NCBI GenBank assembly: GCA_963739385.1
Contig: CAVUAI010000014.1
Location: forward strand, 9,054 to 73,053
DNA: 64,000 nt
Source: VAZQ01 sp963739385
Lineage (GTDB): Bacteria > Pseudomonadota > Alphaproteobacteria > Rhizobiales > Xanthobacteraceae
Direction of reading: 5' to 3'
Every line of letters begins with the position of its first letter. Positions within the stretch are counted from its first letter, which is position 1. Below, in pieces: positions 1-8,339 of this stretch. Both the position numbers and the translations under genes were made by a program. The notes beneath the pieces were generated by a model. That model saw nothing but the letters and a program-made list of their open reading frames with translations. It was not told where the DNA came from and did not search any database.

Positions 1-940
1 GCGCGCTCAGCGTCGCCCCCACCTGTCCTTCCGACATGAAGCGTTCGATGTCGAACATCTTGAGAAGCTTTTCGATGCCGACGACGGTGACCTGCAGGTT
101 GCCGTCGAGACCTCCGCGCGGGGTGAGCCTGAGGGTGCCGGCACCCACCGCGATCACCTCGTCCTGCACCAGCCGCGCCTTGAGGATCTCGAGCTGGCCG
201 TCGCGCGCCTGCCATTCCCTGAACCTGACGGGCCAGGGCTTGGGCGAAATATCGTCGAGGCCGCGGAGGGAGGCCGCGATGTCGGCGTTGATCGGCTTCG
301 CTGCCACCGGGTGGAGCCTGTCGGCGACAGCGGAATTGAGGTGCACGACGGTCTCGATCACTGGATTGTCCGGCGTCGAGCCCGCCGCCTGGCGGCCGTG
401 CAGCTCCAGTCGCTGCGCCTTGAAGACGGGGTCGGCGCCGGCGACGCCGGGCATGCGCAGGCTTGGCGTATCGAGCACCACCGAAGTGCGCTCGATGCTC
501 GACGGCAGGCCGCGCACGCTCGCCTGGCCGAGCCGCCAGTCGGCGATGGCCAGGGGCGGCTGCCCGGGTTCGGAAATTTCGACCGGCGCCGTGAACTCGC
601 TGATCACCAGCGTCGGGTCATAGACCTGGACGGCAGCCAGCACGGACGGCAGTTTGATCTGCAGTGTCGGCGTGCCCTTGAGCTCGACGGCGGCGCCCGC
701 ACAGCGCACCTCGAGACGGAAAGGATAACCCCCGATCGACTGGGTCGCACACTCCAGCATGCGCCCGGCTTGCTGCTCGCGCTGCCGCCAGGCGGCAAGT
801 TCTACCTCGGCCCGCGAGGCGGCGTAGAACCAGAACCCGGTCCATGCGATCGCCAGCAGCACGATGAGGGCGAACGGCAGGAACAACGGCCAGCGTCGCC
901 GGCGGCGAGGCGCGACCACGGGGTCAGCGGGATAGGGCAT
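1..940 (-). CDS. DUF2125 domain protein, partial (3' end beyond window)
   Basis: The minus-strand frame is open from an ATG at 940 to the window edge (about 313 codons), so the C-terminus is missing. The protein starts with a short basic segment rich in Arg (about residues 10-16), then one hydrophobic anchor (about residues 17-35) containing Trp and Phe, and then a long soluble part. This is the layout of the alphaproteobacterial DUF2125 family, whose function is unknown; the soluble part would face the periplasm. The gene is divergent from the ChaC-like gene at 1083. The long plus-strand frame over the same bases is an antisense shadow of a GC-rich gene. Confidence 0.75.
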   Translation of the reverse strand, partial: MPYPADPVVAPRRRRRWPLFLPFALIVLLAIAWTGFWFYAASRAEVELAAWRQREQQAGRMLECATQSIGGYPFRLEVRCAGAAVELKGTPTLQIKLPSVLAAVQVYDPTLVISEFTAPVEISEPGQPPLAIADWRLGQASVRGLPSSIERTSVVLDTPSLRMPGVAGADPVFKAQRLELHGRQAAGSTPDNPVIETVVHLNSAVADRLHPVAAKPINADIAASLRGLDDISPKPWPVRFREWQARDGQLEILKARLVQDEVIAVGAGTLRLTPRGGLDGNLQVTVVGIEKLLKMFDIERFMSEGQVGATLSA

Positions 941-1082
941 TGGGCGCTCCTGTGCCGGCCGGCTCATGCCGGCGGGCCTTGTCCAAGGCGTCGATTGCGG
1001 CGTTTCGAAGTCAGGTTTCCACGCGCGTTGCGGGGATCACCCTCTGCTTGGCGCGGCGTTTCATTGCTTGATATCACACCGC

Positions 1083-1664
1083 ATGGACCCGAATCCCGCG
1101 CATGCCGGCGAAGACCTCTGGGTGTTCGCCTATGGCTCGCTGATGTGGCGGCCGGATTTTGCCTTCGTCGAGCGTGTCGAGGCACGGCTCGTCGGCGCGC
1201 ATCGCGCGCTCTGCGTCTATTCATTCGTCCACCGCGGCACCCCCGAGCGTCCCGGCCTCGTGCTCGGCCTCGACCGCGGCGGCACCTGTCGCGGCATCGC
1301 CTATCGCGTGCCGGCGGCGCAGCGCGGCAAGACCGTCGACTATCTGCGCGAGCGCGAGCAGGTGACATCGGTCTACCGCGAAGCCATGCGTCCGATCTGG
1401 CTCAGGCGCGAGCCGGAGCGGCGGGTGCCGGCGCTCTGCTACATGGTCGACCGGGGACATGTGCAATATGCCGGGCGGCTCTCGCTCGAGCAGCAATTGC
1501 ATCACGTGCGGCAAGGCCATGGGCAGTCCGGCGCCAACCGCGACTATGTCATCGCCACGGTGGGGGCGCTGGAAAAGCTCGGCTATCGCGAGACCGAACT
1601 GCATCTGCTCGCCGCCCGGCTGGGCAGAGCGCACGAGACAAAGGCGGACACCGCGCCGTCATGA
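1083..1664 (+). CDS. ChaC-like gamma-glutamylcyclotransferase
   Basis: A 193-residue protein. ChaC enzymes cleave the gamma-glutamyl group of glutathione to 5-oxoproline and Cys-Gly in the cytoplasm. The signature YGSLM substrate-loop motif lies at about residues 14-18 (FAYGSLMWRP), and the central YREAMRPIWL segment and C-terminal GANRDYV segment also fit the family. The frame is open further upstream to 966, but the ATG at 1083 places YGSLM at the normal distance from the N-terminus, so I chose it. No strong ribosome site is visible. The gene is divergent from the DUF2125 gene and convergent with plsC, 30 bp away. Exact substrate cannot be read from sequence. Confidence 0.85.
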   Translation: MDPNPAHAGEDLWVFAYGSLMWRPDFAFVERVEARLVGAHRALCVYSFVHRGTPERPGLVLGLDRGGTCRGIAYRVPAAQRGKTVDYLREREQVTSVYREAMRPIWLRREPERRVPALCYMVDRGHVQYAGRLSLEQQLHHVRQGHGQSGANRDYVIATVGALEKLGYRETELHLLAARLGRAHETKADTAPS

Positions 1665-1694
1665 GCCGCGGTGGCAGCCCTGCCTGATGGGCAC

Positions 1695-2471
1695 TTAGGA
1701 CAACGGTGCGAGCGAGGTGTCTGCGGTCGCATTCCCGGCGCGATCGCGGCGGCCGATGGCGACCAGACGCGCGGTCGCGGCTTCGACGGCGCGCTGCAGC
1801 CGCTCGAAGAAGGCCTCCTTGCCGAGCCCCGGCGGGATGAGGTCGAGCACCTCCACCCGCACCGTGCCGGGATAGCGGCGGAGTGACCGGCGCGGCCAGA
1901 ACAGTCCGGAATTGAGCGCGATCGGCAGGCAGGGAACGCCCATCTCGGCGTAGAGATGCGCCACGCCGTATTTGTATCTCGGCTCGGCGCCGGGCGGCCG
2001 GCGGGTGCCCTCGGGAAAAATGATGATCTGGCGATTGCGCGCAAGCTCGCGCCGCGCAGACGCGTTCATGTCGAGCAGCGCCTGCGAGCCCCTGCGGCGA
2101 TCGACGGCGATCATTCCGGCTTTCCAGGCGTACCAGCCGAAGAACGGAATCCACATCAGCTCACGCTTCATGATGTAGGCGGGGTCGGGCAGGATCAGCA
2201 GCAGCGCGAACGTTTCCCACATCGACTGGTGCTTGGCGGCGACCAGCAGCGGCCCGGGTGGAATTTTATCCAGCCCATGAAAGTTGGCATCCAGGCCACA
2301 GACCGTGCGCAGCAGCCACAGGTTGGTTCGCGCCCAGAACCTGCCGACCGCGAGAATGCCCCAGCGCGGCATTAACAGCGTCGGCAACGCTGCGATCAGC
2401 TGCGCGAACAGATTGAGATAGAACAGAATGTTGAAAATAATCGAGCGAATCACAAGCACGGGCAGACCCAT
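1695..2471 (-). CDS. plsC: 1-acyl-sn-glycerol-3-phosphate acyltransferase (PlsC family)
   Basis: A 258-residue membrane-bound acyltransferase that adds the second acyl chain to lysophosphatidate in phospholipid synthesis. An N-terminal hydrophobic stretch (about residues 7-35) anchors it at the inner membrane. Motif I is KHQSMWE at residues 80-86, so the catalytic pair is H81 with E86 (HX4E) instead of the common HX4D. Motif III is FPEGTR at 152-157, and a late proline-bearing motif (LPIALNSG) follows. It is the last gene of the minus-strand run ftsE-ftsX-ydcF-plsC and begins 18 bp after ydcF, so co-transcription is likely. Confidence 0.9.
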   Translation of the reverse strand: MGLPVLVIRSIIFNILFYLNLFAQLIAALPTLLMPRWGILAVGRFWARTNLWLLRTVCGLDANFHGLDKIPPGPLLVAAKHQSMWETFALLLILPDPAYIMKRELMWIPFFGWYAWKAGMIAVDRRRGSQALLDMNASARRELARNRQIIIFPEGTRRPPGAEPRYKYGVAHLYAEMGVPCLPIALNSGLFWPRRSLRRYPGTVRVEVLDLIPPGLGKEAFFERLQRAVEAATARLVAIGRRDRAGNATADTSLAPLS

Positions 2472-2489
2472 TCCAGCTTCGATTGCAGT

Positions 2490-3206
2490 CTAGCTTGCTT
2501 CGCCCGCGCTGGCCGCGGGATTGAGCCCCATGCGAAGCTTGGCAAACACATATTTTACGTACTCGGAAACCATGAGCTTCGCCGTCGCACCGCGCCGCCA
2601 CCACGGATCCGCGCGACGGCGGTCCGTCACCACCGGAAACGGCACCAGCGCGACGTCGGGAAGCTGATGTGCGATCTCCGCCAGCGCACGCGGCATGTGA
2701 TAATTCGAGGTCACCACGATCAGCGAGCGGAAGCCGCGGCTTTCGGCCCAGCGCCTGGTCTCGATGGCGTTGCCGAGCGTATTGAGCGAGCGATCGATAT
2801 CGACGCAACAGCGCACCCATCGCTCGAACTCGGGGTTGAGGCGTGAAATCTCGCTGGAATTGGTCGAGCGATTCGCGCCGCTGATCAGCAACCGCTTGCC
2901 GTGCCCGGACGCCAGCAGCTCGATGGCGTCGGCGATGCGAGAGGCGCCGCCGGTGAGCGCGACGATGCCGTCGGCGTTGCGCTGGAGCGGGACTTCGTCG
3001 GCCGGCACCCGCCAGATGAACCATACGAAACCCAGCCCCCCCACCAGCAGGGCGGCCGCACACAATGCGAAAGTCGACCACCCGATGCGCCACAACATCG
3101 GGCGGGACGCGCGCTCGGTTGGTGCGGTCGAACGCGGCAGCCCGGCGGGGCCTTCATCGGTGTCTGAACCAGCCGTCGGCATCTCTTGTCTACCTGCCGC
3201 GATCAT
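2490..3206 (-). CDS. YdcF family (DUF218) membrane protein
   Basis: About 238 residues. One membrane span lies near residues 43-64, followed by a DUF218/YdcF domain: the first strand reads IVALTGGASRIADAIELL, the next RLLISGANRS, and the conserved late segment TSNYHMPRAL marks the family. The domain is thought to bind nucleotide-like ligands and includes proteins involved in envelope processes; the substrate is unknown. The frame is open much further upstream across ftsX, so the start must lie after ftsX. ATGs at 3206 and 3182 are both possible, and the second has an AGG-type site about 13 bp upstream. The gene sits between ftsX and plsC in the same operon. Confidence 0.8.
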   Translation of the reverse strand: MIAAGRQEMPTAGSDTDEGPAGLPRSTAPTERASRPMLWRIGWSTFALCAAALLVGGLGFVWFIWRVPADEVPLQRNADGIVALTGGASRIADAIELLASGHGKRLLISGANRSTNSSEISRLNPEFERWVRCCVDIDRSLNTLGNAIETRRWAESRGFRSLIVVTSNYHMPRALAEIAHQLPDVALVPFPVVTDRRRADPWWRRGATAKLMVSEYVKYVFAKLRMGLNPAASAGEAS

Positions 3207-3256
3207 AGCGCAAAATTCGGCGGCCCGGTGGCCGATGCCGGCGGCTCGGCAATTGG

Positions 3257-4237
3257 CTAATGAATCGTTTCGATCGTACGTTTGACGGTATGGTGCGCGG
3301 CGGCAACCGTGGCAAAGGCAATCAGCACGATCGGCGCGAGCAGCGCCAGGTAGCCGAGGACCCCGAGGGAAGCGCTGCCGAACAGGGCTGCAAACTGGTC
3401 GCCCCCCGCCGTCCCGGCGAGCCAGCCGCTTGCGAGCTCGGCCATGGCAAACAGCGCAACGGCGGCGCCGCCGCCGAGCAATCCTCCCTTCAGTCCGAGC
3501 TGCAGGAAATGCCTTTGGAATTGCCCGGCGATGTAACTGTCCTTGGCGCCGATGAGATGCAGCACCTCGACCACCGGGCGATTGGTCGCCATGGCGGCCC
3601 GCGTCGCGAAGGTCACCGACAGCACGGTGGCGGCGCAGACGAGCAACAGCACGCCGAGACCGCCGGCAATGACCGCGCGCGCCATCGCGCGCATGCGCTC
3701 GACGAAGCCGCGGTGGTCGTCGAGGCTGGCACCCGGAATCTGCTCGAGCGCGCCGCGCAGCTGGGCGAGGTCGACCGCGCCGCCGGATGCGATCCGCACC
3801 ACGATGATGCGCGGGACCGGAAGCTCCTCGAGCTGCACGTCGCTGCCCAGCCACGGCTCGAGCAGACGCGTGGTCTCCGCCTTGGAATAGGGCCGCACCT
3901 CGGCCACGCCGGCGGACGCCCGCGCCAGTTCGGCGGCCTTGGCGACGTCAGCCTCCATGTCGCGACCCGCGACCGGGCGGACCTGGATCGTGACCTCCCG
4001 GGCCACGTCGGCCTGCCATTCGCTCGCTGCCGCCCGCACCAGCATGACCGCGCCGGCGGTGAGCGAGGCCAGGAAGGTCATGATGGCGACGACCGCCACC
4101 AGGGCACGACCGGACATGGTTGCCTGCGGCACGATCGCCGTATCGAAGCGCGGCAGCGGCGGCTCGGCCGCCGGCTCGAGCCGCACGTTGCGCTTGGGCG
4201 ATCGGGTTTCGTCCATCATCACGTCACTCGTAGACAT
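3257..4237 (-). CDS. ftsX: cell division ABC transporter permease FtsX
   Basis: A 326-residue inner-membrane protein, partner of FtsE. In other bacteria the FtsEX complex couples the divisome to activation of septal peptidoglycan hydrolases. A cytoplasmic N-terminal region of about 45 residues is followed by TM1 (about 48-68), a large periplasmic domain, and three more membrane spans in the C-terminal half, matching the four-TM FtsX plan. The ATG at 4237 lies inside ftsE, giving a 14-bp overlap that suggests translational coupling. A second candidate start (MMDE, 18 bases later) is possible. ydcF follows after about 50 bp. Confidence 0.92.
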   Translation of the reverse strand: MSTSDVMMDETRSPKRNVRLEPAAEPPLPRFDTAIVPQATMSGRALVAVVAIMTFLASLTAGAVMLVRAAASEWQADVAREVTIQVRPVAGRDMEADVAKAAELARASAGVAEVRPYSKAETTRLLEPWLGSDVQLEELPVPRIIVVRIASGGAVDLAQLRGALEQIPGASLDDHRGFVERMRAMARAVIAGGLGVLLLVCAATVLSVTFATRAAMATNRPVVEVLHLIGAKDSYIAGQFQRHFLQLGLKGGLLGGGAAVALFAMAELASGWLAGTAGGDQFAALFGSASLGVLGYLALLAPIVLIAFATVAAAHHTVKRTIETIH

Positions 4238-4883
4238 GCAGGCGGCCTTCGTGCAGCACGAGGCGGCGCGCGTCGAACTGGTCCATCAGCGCAATGTCGT
4301 GGGTGGCGATCACCACCGAAGTTCCTGACCTGTGCAGCTCCACGAACAGGCGCAGCAGCCGCTGCGCGAGATTGGGATCGACATTGCCGGTGGGTTCGTC
4401 GGCGAGCAGAAGCTGCGGCCGCGCAATCACCGCGCGCGCAATCGCCGCGCGCTGCTTCTCGCCTCCGGAAAGCAAGGGAGGCAGCGCTGAAATGCGTTCG
4501 CCGAGCCCGACCCATTTCAGGAGCTCCACCACCTCCTCGCGATAGCTGTCCTCGGACTGCCCGATCACCCGCAACGGCAGCGCCACGTTCTCGTAGGTCG
4601 TCATGTGGTCGAGCAGGCGGAAATCCTGGAACACGATGCCGATGCGCCGCCGCAGCGTCGCCAGCGCGTCGTTGCTGAGCGTGGCGATATCGTGGCCGAA
4701 CAGCGTGACCAGCCCGCGCGTGGGCCGCAGCGACAGGAACAGGAGGCGCAACAGCGAAGTCTTGCCGGCACCCGATGGGCCGGTCAGAAACTGGAACGAG
4801 TGCGGATCGATGCGGAAGGTCAGGTCGCGCAGGACCTCCGGGCCGAGATCGTAACGCAATCCTACATGCTCGAACCGGACCAC
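4224..4883 (-). CDS. ftsE: cell division ATP-binding protein FtsE
   Basis: A 219-residue ABC ATPase, partner of FtsX. Walker A is GPSGAGKT at residues 35-42, the Q-loop is FQDF at 85-88, the signature is LSGGEKQR at 138-145, Walker B is LLLADEP at 158-164, and the switch His is H195. The frame is open upstream to 5033, but I chose the GTG at 4883. It gives the normal FtsE length and start (VRFEHVGLRY), and it is preceded by GGGGAG at a good distance (4890s on this strand). It is the first gene of the ftsE-ftsX-ydcF-plsC run. Confidence 0.93.
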   Translation of the reverse strand: MVRFEHVGLRYDLGPEVLRDLTFRIDPHSFQFLTGPSGAGKTSLLRLLFLSLRPTRGLVTLFGHDIATLSNDALATLRRRIGIVFQDFRLLDHMTTYENVALPLRVIGQSEDSYREEVVELLKWVGLGERISALPPLLSGGEKQRAAIARAVIARPQLLLADEPTGNVDPNLAQRLLRLFVELHRSGTSVVIATHDIALMDQFDARRLVLHEGRLHVYE

Positions 4884-5216
4884 GTGCTCTCCCCACCGGT
4901 GGCGCCCCCGTGGCAGGGCTGGCCCCGCCTCGATCCGCAACTCTACAGCAACCGGGCTGTTCGATCCCTTCGCTTCGCTTCCGCGCGATGCCCCCGGCGC
5001 CCCATGGCCGCTCATCCGCGGTGAGCCCGGCACGAACGTGGGCGAGAGGTCGTCCTCGGTCGCGATTCGGGCCGTGCCCGCGCCAACCCCAGGGATGGAT
5101 GGGTGCGGCTGGTTTCCGATTCGTTAACGGACGCTGGCTACCGTCGGATGGAGGCGAATGTCCGAACGGGGCGTCCGTGGGGTCATCGCCTGGACGGTGC
5201 CGCCCGGAGGAGCGCC
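4884..5216. other. divergent intergenic region ftsE / receiver protein
   Basis: A 333-bp stretch between two divergent genes. It holds the ribosome site of ftsE at its left end and a strong GGAGGA site (5207-5212) for the receiver gene at its right end, and presumably both promoters. A GTTAAC-containing, less GC-rich segment near 5122-5127 is the most promoter-like part. I see no convincing gene or RNA here; the frames crossing it look like non-coding GC-rich DNA. Confidence 0.5.
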
Positions 5217-5621
5217 ATGGCACGCATTCTGATCGCCGACGATGAGGAAGCGATCCGCACCCTGATCGCCCGCGCGCTCAGGCAGGACGGCCACGAGGTC
5301 CTGACGGCGAACGACGGAGCGCAGGCGCTCGACGTGCTGGCGCGCGAAAAAGGCGCCTTCGCGCTCCTGCTCACCGACATTCGCATGCCGGTCATGGACG
5401 GCATCGCGCTGGCGCATGCGGCCGCGCACCGTCATCCCGATGTGACCATCCTGTTGATGACGGGTTACGCCGACCAGCGCGAGCGCGCCCATGGTCTCGA
5501 CGCGCTGGTGCACGATGTCATCACCAAGCCGTTCTCGCTCGGCGCCATGCGCAGGGCCGTGAGCGATGCGCTCGGCCTCGCCGCTGCCCGCGAGCCGGCA
5601 CGGCGCACCGTGTTCGACTAG
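5217..5621 (+). CDS. single-domain response regulator, CpdR-like
   Basis: A 134-residue protein made of one receiver domain with no output domain. The acidic pair is D8/D9, the phospho-acceptor is D54 in LLTDIRMP, followed by T82 in MTGYAD and K104 in ITKPF. In alphaproteobacteria such stand-alone receivers include CpdR, which controls ClpXP-dependent proteolysis in the CckA-ChpT pathway; the MDGI and ITKPFSL segments resemble CpdR, but this assignment is by eye. The ATG at 5217 has GGAGGA five bases upstream, which excludes the upstream in-frame start at 5103. The stop codon shares a CTAG with the stop of the convergent TIGR02302 gene. Confidence 0.8.
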   Translation: MARILIADDEEAIRTLIARALRQDGHEVLTANDGAQALDVLAREKGAFALLLTDIRMPVMDGIALAHAAAHRHPDVTILLMTGYADQRERAHGLDALVHDVITKPFSLGAMRRAVSDALGLAAAREPARRTVFD

Positions 5622-8206
5622 AAATCCCGCAGCAGCCGCTCGATGTATTCGAGCTCGAGCTGCGGCCGGAAGTTCTCGCCGAAACGACGGCGCAGCTCCT
5701 CGAGAATACGGCGCGCGCGTTGCACGTCGATCTCGCCCGGCACCTTGACGGTGGTGTCGTCGCCGTAGTCGCGCCCGCGCAGCGGCCGGCCGAGCGGGTC
5801 GGTCTCCTGCTGGGCGCGCGGCGGCCCGAGCCGGCCGGGCTGACCATACGGGCCGGGTCCCATCATGCCCTGCTGCTGCATCGACTGGGCAAGGTTTTGG
5901 GCGCCGCGGCGCAACGCTTCGAGCGCGCGACCTTGCGAGTCGACCGCGCCGTCCGCATTGCCGTCTCCGAGTTGCCCCTCGGCCTCGCCCATGGCCTCGC
6001 CGGCGCGGCCGAGCTGATCCATCTCGCCCTGCCCTTGCTGGCCCTGGCCCTGGCCCATGCCGCGCTTGCGCAACTCCTCCATCAGCTTCTTGAGCTGATC
6101 GCGCAACGCCTGCTGGTTTTCGCGCAGGTCTCCCATCTGGTCGCCCTGCTGACCCTGCTGGCCCTGTTGTCCTTGCTGCCCCTGCTGGCCGCGCTGGCCA
6201 CGCTGGCGGTCGCGGCGCTGATCCTGCCCCTGCTGGAAGGTGCGGTCGCGCAGCTGCTGCTGCTTGCGGATCATGTCGCCGAGCTCATCGAGCGCGGACA
6301 TCATGTCGTCGTCGCCGTCGCCGTCCATCTGCTGGCCGGGGCGGGCCGTCTGCAGGTTCTCGAGCATCTGCTGGAGTTCCTGCAGCATGCGGCGGGCGGC
6401 ATCCTTGGCGCCGGAGCGGGCCATCTGCTCCAGCTTGTCGATCATGCTGCGCAAATCCTGCGGCCGCAGCTGGCGCGCATTGGGATCGAGCGGCCGGGCG
6501 AGCTGCTGCGGGTTCTTGCGCAATTGCTCCGCCAGCGCCTGGAGGAATTTGTCGAGCGCCGCGCGCAGCTGATCGGTAAGCTTCTTGATCTCCTCGTCGG
6601 TCGCACCGCGCTCCAGGGCCTGGCGCAGCGCTTCCTGCGCCGCGCGCAGCGCCTGCTCGGCGTCGGACATGCTGCCGTCTTCGAGATGCACCGCCATGTC
6701 CCACATGCGCGCCACGACGTCGCGCAACTGGTCGTCGCTCTTCGCGCGCGCCAGCTGCCAGAAGATCGAACGCAGCCCAAGATAGACGTTGCTCTCCATC
6801 TTGAAGGACTCGGGCGCCAGGGTCAGCGCATCGAGCGCGGTGAGCACGTTGGCCTGGGCGTCGCCATCGAGCGCCAGGATGCGGCGCTGCTCAATGAGCG
6901 AGCGCGCCATCGGCTTCGAGAACGGCCGCTCCGGCAGGCGGAAGTCGAATGACGGGCTCTGCCCTTCGTTGCCGGCCTCGTCGCGCGCGGTCAGGATCAT
7001 CGCCACATCGACCCCGGCCCAGGGATGCTCGGTCAGATCCTTGATGCTCTGTCCGACGCCGCTCTTGGTGCGCGCCTGCGGCAGCACCAGTGGGAAATCG
7101 GGCGCGTCATACAGCGCGCGCGGAGCATTGCCGTTGGTGCCCTCGCGATTGAGCTGCTTGAACATCGCCTGCGCGCCGACGACGCCGTAATCGTCCTCGA
7201 GCTTGTAGGACAGCTGCAGCGCGCCGCGGGCCTGGCCCTCCGGATCCTTGGCGAGCGCGACGGTCGGCGGCTTGTCCGGAATGGCAGTGAACTGCCAGGT
7301 CACGTCACTGGCCGCGGCGCCGCGCACCGTTGCGGTGCCCGTGTCGTTGATCACGAAACGGCGCTCCTCGGTGCCTTTGCTGGTGACGCTCTGCGCGCCG
7401 GAGGCCGGCTCGGCGAGCCCGCCGCTGGCGGCGACGTCGAGATGGATCCCGGTCGCTCGGATGACCAGCGTGCTGCCGGCGGGCACCGAAAGCACGGCGG
7501 CCGTCTGCACCGGCTCACCCGGCCGCAGGCCTTGCAGGATCACGGGCGGGCGGCCGGTATAGCTCGGCGGGCTCACCCAGGCATCGATGCGGAAATTGGC
7601 GGGCGCCATCACGCCGCGCCAGTCGAAGGCCGCCGCGACGCGCTTCATCCGTTCGCCGCCGGCGGCGAAGAAGGTGGCGACCAGCAGGATCGACACCAGG
7701 ACACGGACGGCGAGCGGATCCCGCAGCGCCAGCCGCGGCATCGGGGCGCCGGCTTTGAGGCTCTTGGCCGCGCGCAGCGCGCGCTCGATATGGGCACGCC
7801 AGAGCGCAAGCGCGTAGGCATCCTGGGTCGGCGCCGCGATCTCGTCGGCGATCGCAGTGGCGGGCCGGTGGCGCAGGCCGGAATTGAGATCGAGCCGCCG
7901 CAATCCATCGAGCCGGCTCGGGATGCGCAGCATGAGGAACGGCGCAAAGGCTGCGGCCGCCAGCAGGAAAAAGATGCCGAGGCCGATGGCGCGCGCAATC
8001 GGCGGCAGCCACAGCCACACGCCAAGCCACGACACCGCCAGGAACAGGGCCACCACGGTTCCAACCGACGCCAGGGCCGGCCACAACCGCTCCCAGAAAA
8101 TCGTCCAGCGTGCGCGAGACAGCGCCCGCGCCAGCATGGCATTGCCGGCGCTCTCCTGGGGAGCGATCTGCTGCGACGGCGCGACGTCCGGGGACTGGTC
8201 GGTCAA
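5618..8206 (-). CDS. TIGR02302 / DUF4175 family membrane protein
   Basis: About 862 residues. Two closely spaced hydrophobic segments near the N-terminus (within the first 100 residues) and a third near residue 170 anchor a long periplasmic part. The C-terminal third is a helical, Gln- and Arg-rich region with a low-complexity run of GQQ units (about residues 660-690, DNA 6144-6210). This layout marks the alphaproteobacterial TIGR02302 family; function is unknown. An ATG exists at 8251, but a TTG at 8206 is preceded by GGGAG six bases away and gives a cleaner N-terminus, so I chose it. The gene is convergent with the receiver gene and lies downstream of lysA on the same strand, with a 133-bp gap. 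Confidence 0.85.
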   Translation of the reverse strand: MTDQSPDVAPSQQIAPQESAGNAMLARALSRARWTIFWERLWPALASVGTVVALFLAVSWLGVWLWLPPIARAIGLGIFFLLAAAAFAPFLMLRIPSRLDGLRRLDLNSGLRHRPATAIADEIAAPTQDAYALALWRAHIERALRAAKSLKAGAPMPRLALRDPLAVRVLVSILLVATFFAAGGERMKRVAAAFDWRGVMAPANFRIDAWVSPPSYTGRPPVILQGLRPGEPVQTAAVLSVPAGSTLVIRATGIHLDVAASGGLAEPASGAQSVTSKGTEERRFVINDTGTATVRGAAASDVTWQFTAIPDKPPTVALAKDPEGQARGALQLSYKLEDDYGVVGAQAMFKQLNREGTNGNAPRALYDAPDFPLVLPQARTKSGVGQSIKDLTEHPWAGVDVAMILTARDEAGNEGQSPSFDFRLPERPFSKPMARSLIEQRRILALDGDAQANVLTALDALTLAPESFKMESNVYLGLRSIFWQLARAKSDDQLRDVVARMWDMAVHLEDGSMSDAEQALRAAQEALRQALERGATDEEIKKLTDQLRAALDKFLQALAEQLRKNPQQLARPLDPNARQLRPQDLRSMIDKLEQMARSGAKDAARRMLQELQQMLENLQTARPGQQMDGDGDDDMMSALDELGDMIRKQQQLRDRTFQQGQDQRRDRQRGQRGQQGQQGQQGQQGQQGDQMGDLRENQQALRDQLKKLMEELRKRGMGQGQGQQGQGEMDQLGRAGEAMGEAEGQLGDGNADGAVDSQGRALEALRRGAQNLAQSMQQQGMMGPGPYGQPGRLGPPRAQQETDPLGRPLRGRDYGDDTTVKVPGEIDVQRARRILEELRRRFGENFRPQLELEYIERLLRDF

Positions 8207-8339
8207 GTATGTCTCCCGCAAGGAGAATCTGCGAATTTGCGATATTAGCACGCAGCCTAACTGTAGCCAGCGCGCAAAAGAAGGCAGTCTCTGATCAAAA
8301 CCACGCCAGCGGAATAAGGTTCAGCACGCCACAAACGGA

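Noticed and set aside
36..623. Plus-strand 195-residue frame
   Set aside because: Antisense to the DUF2125 gene; Arg/Ser-rich shadow without family features.
5720..8248. Long plus-strand frames opposite the TIGR02302 gene (5720-6952 and 7025-8248)
   Set aside because: Antisense shadows of a GC-rich gene; composition Leu/Ala/His-rich with no recognisable domain.
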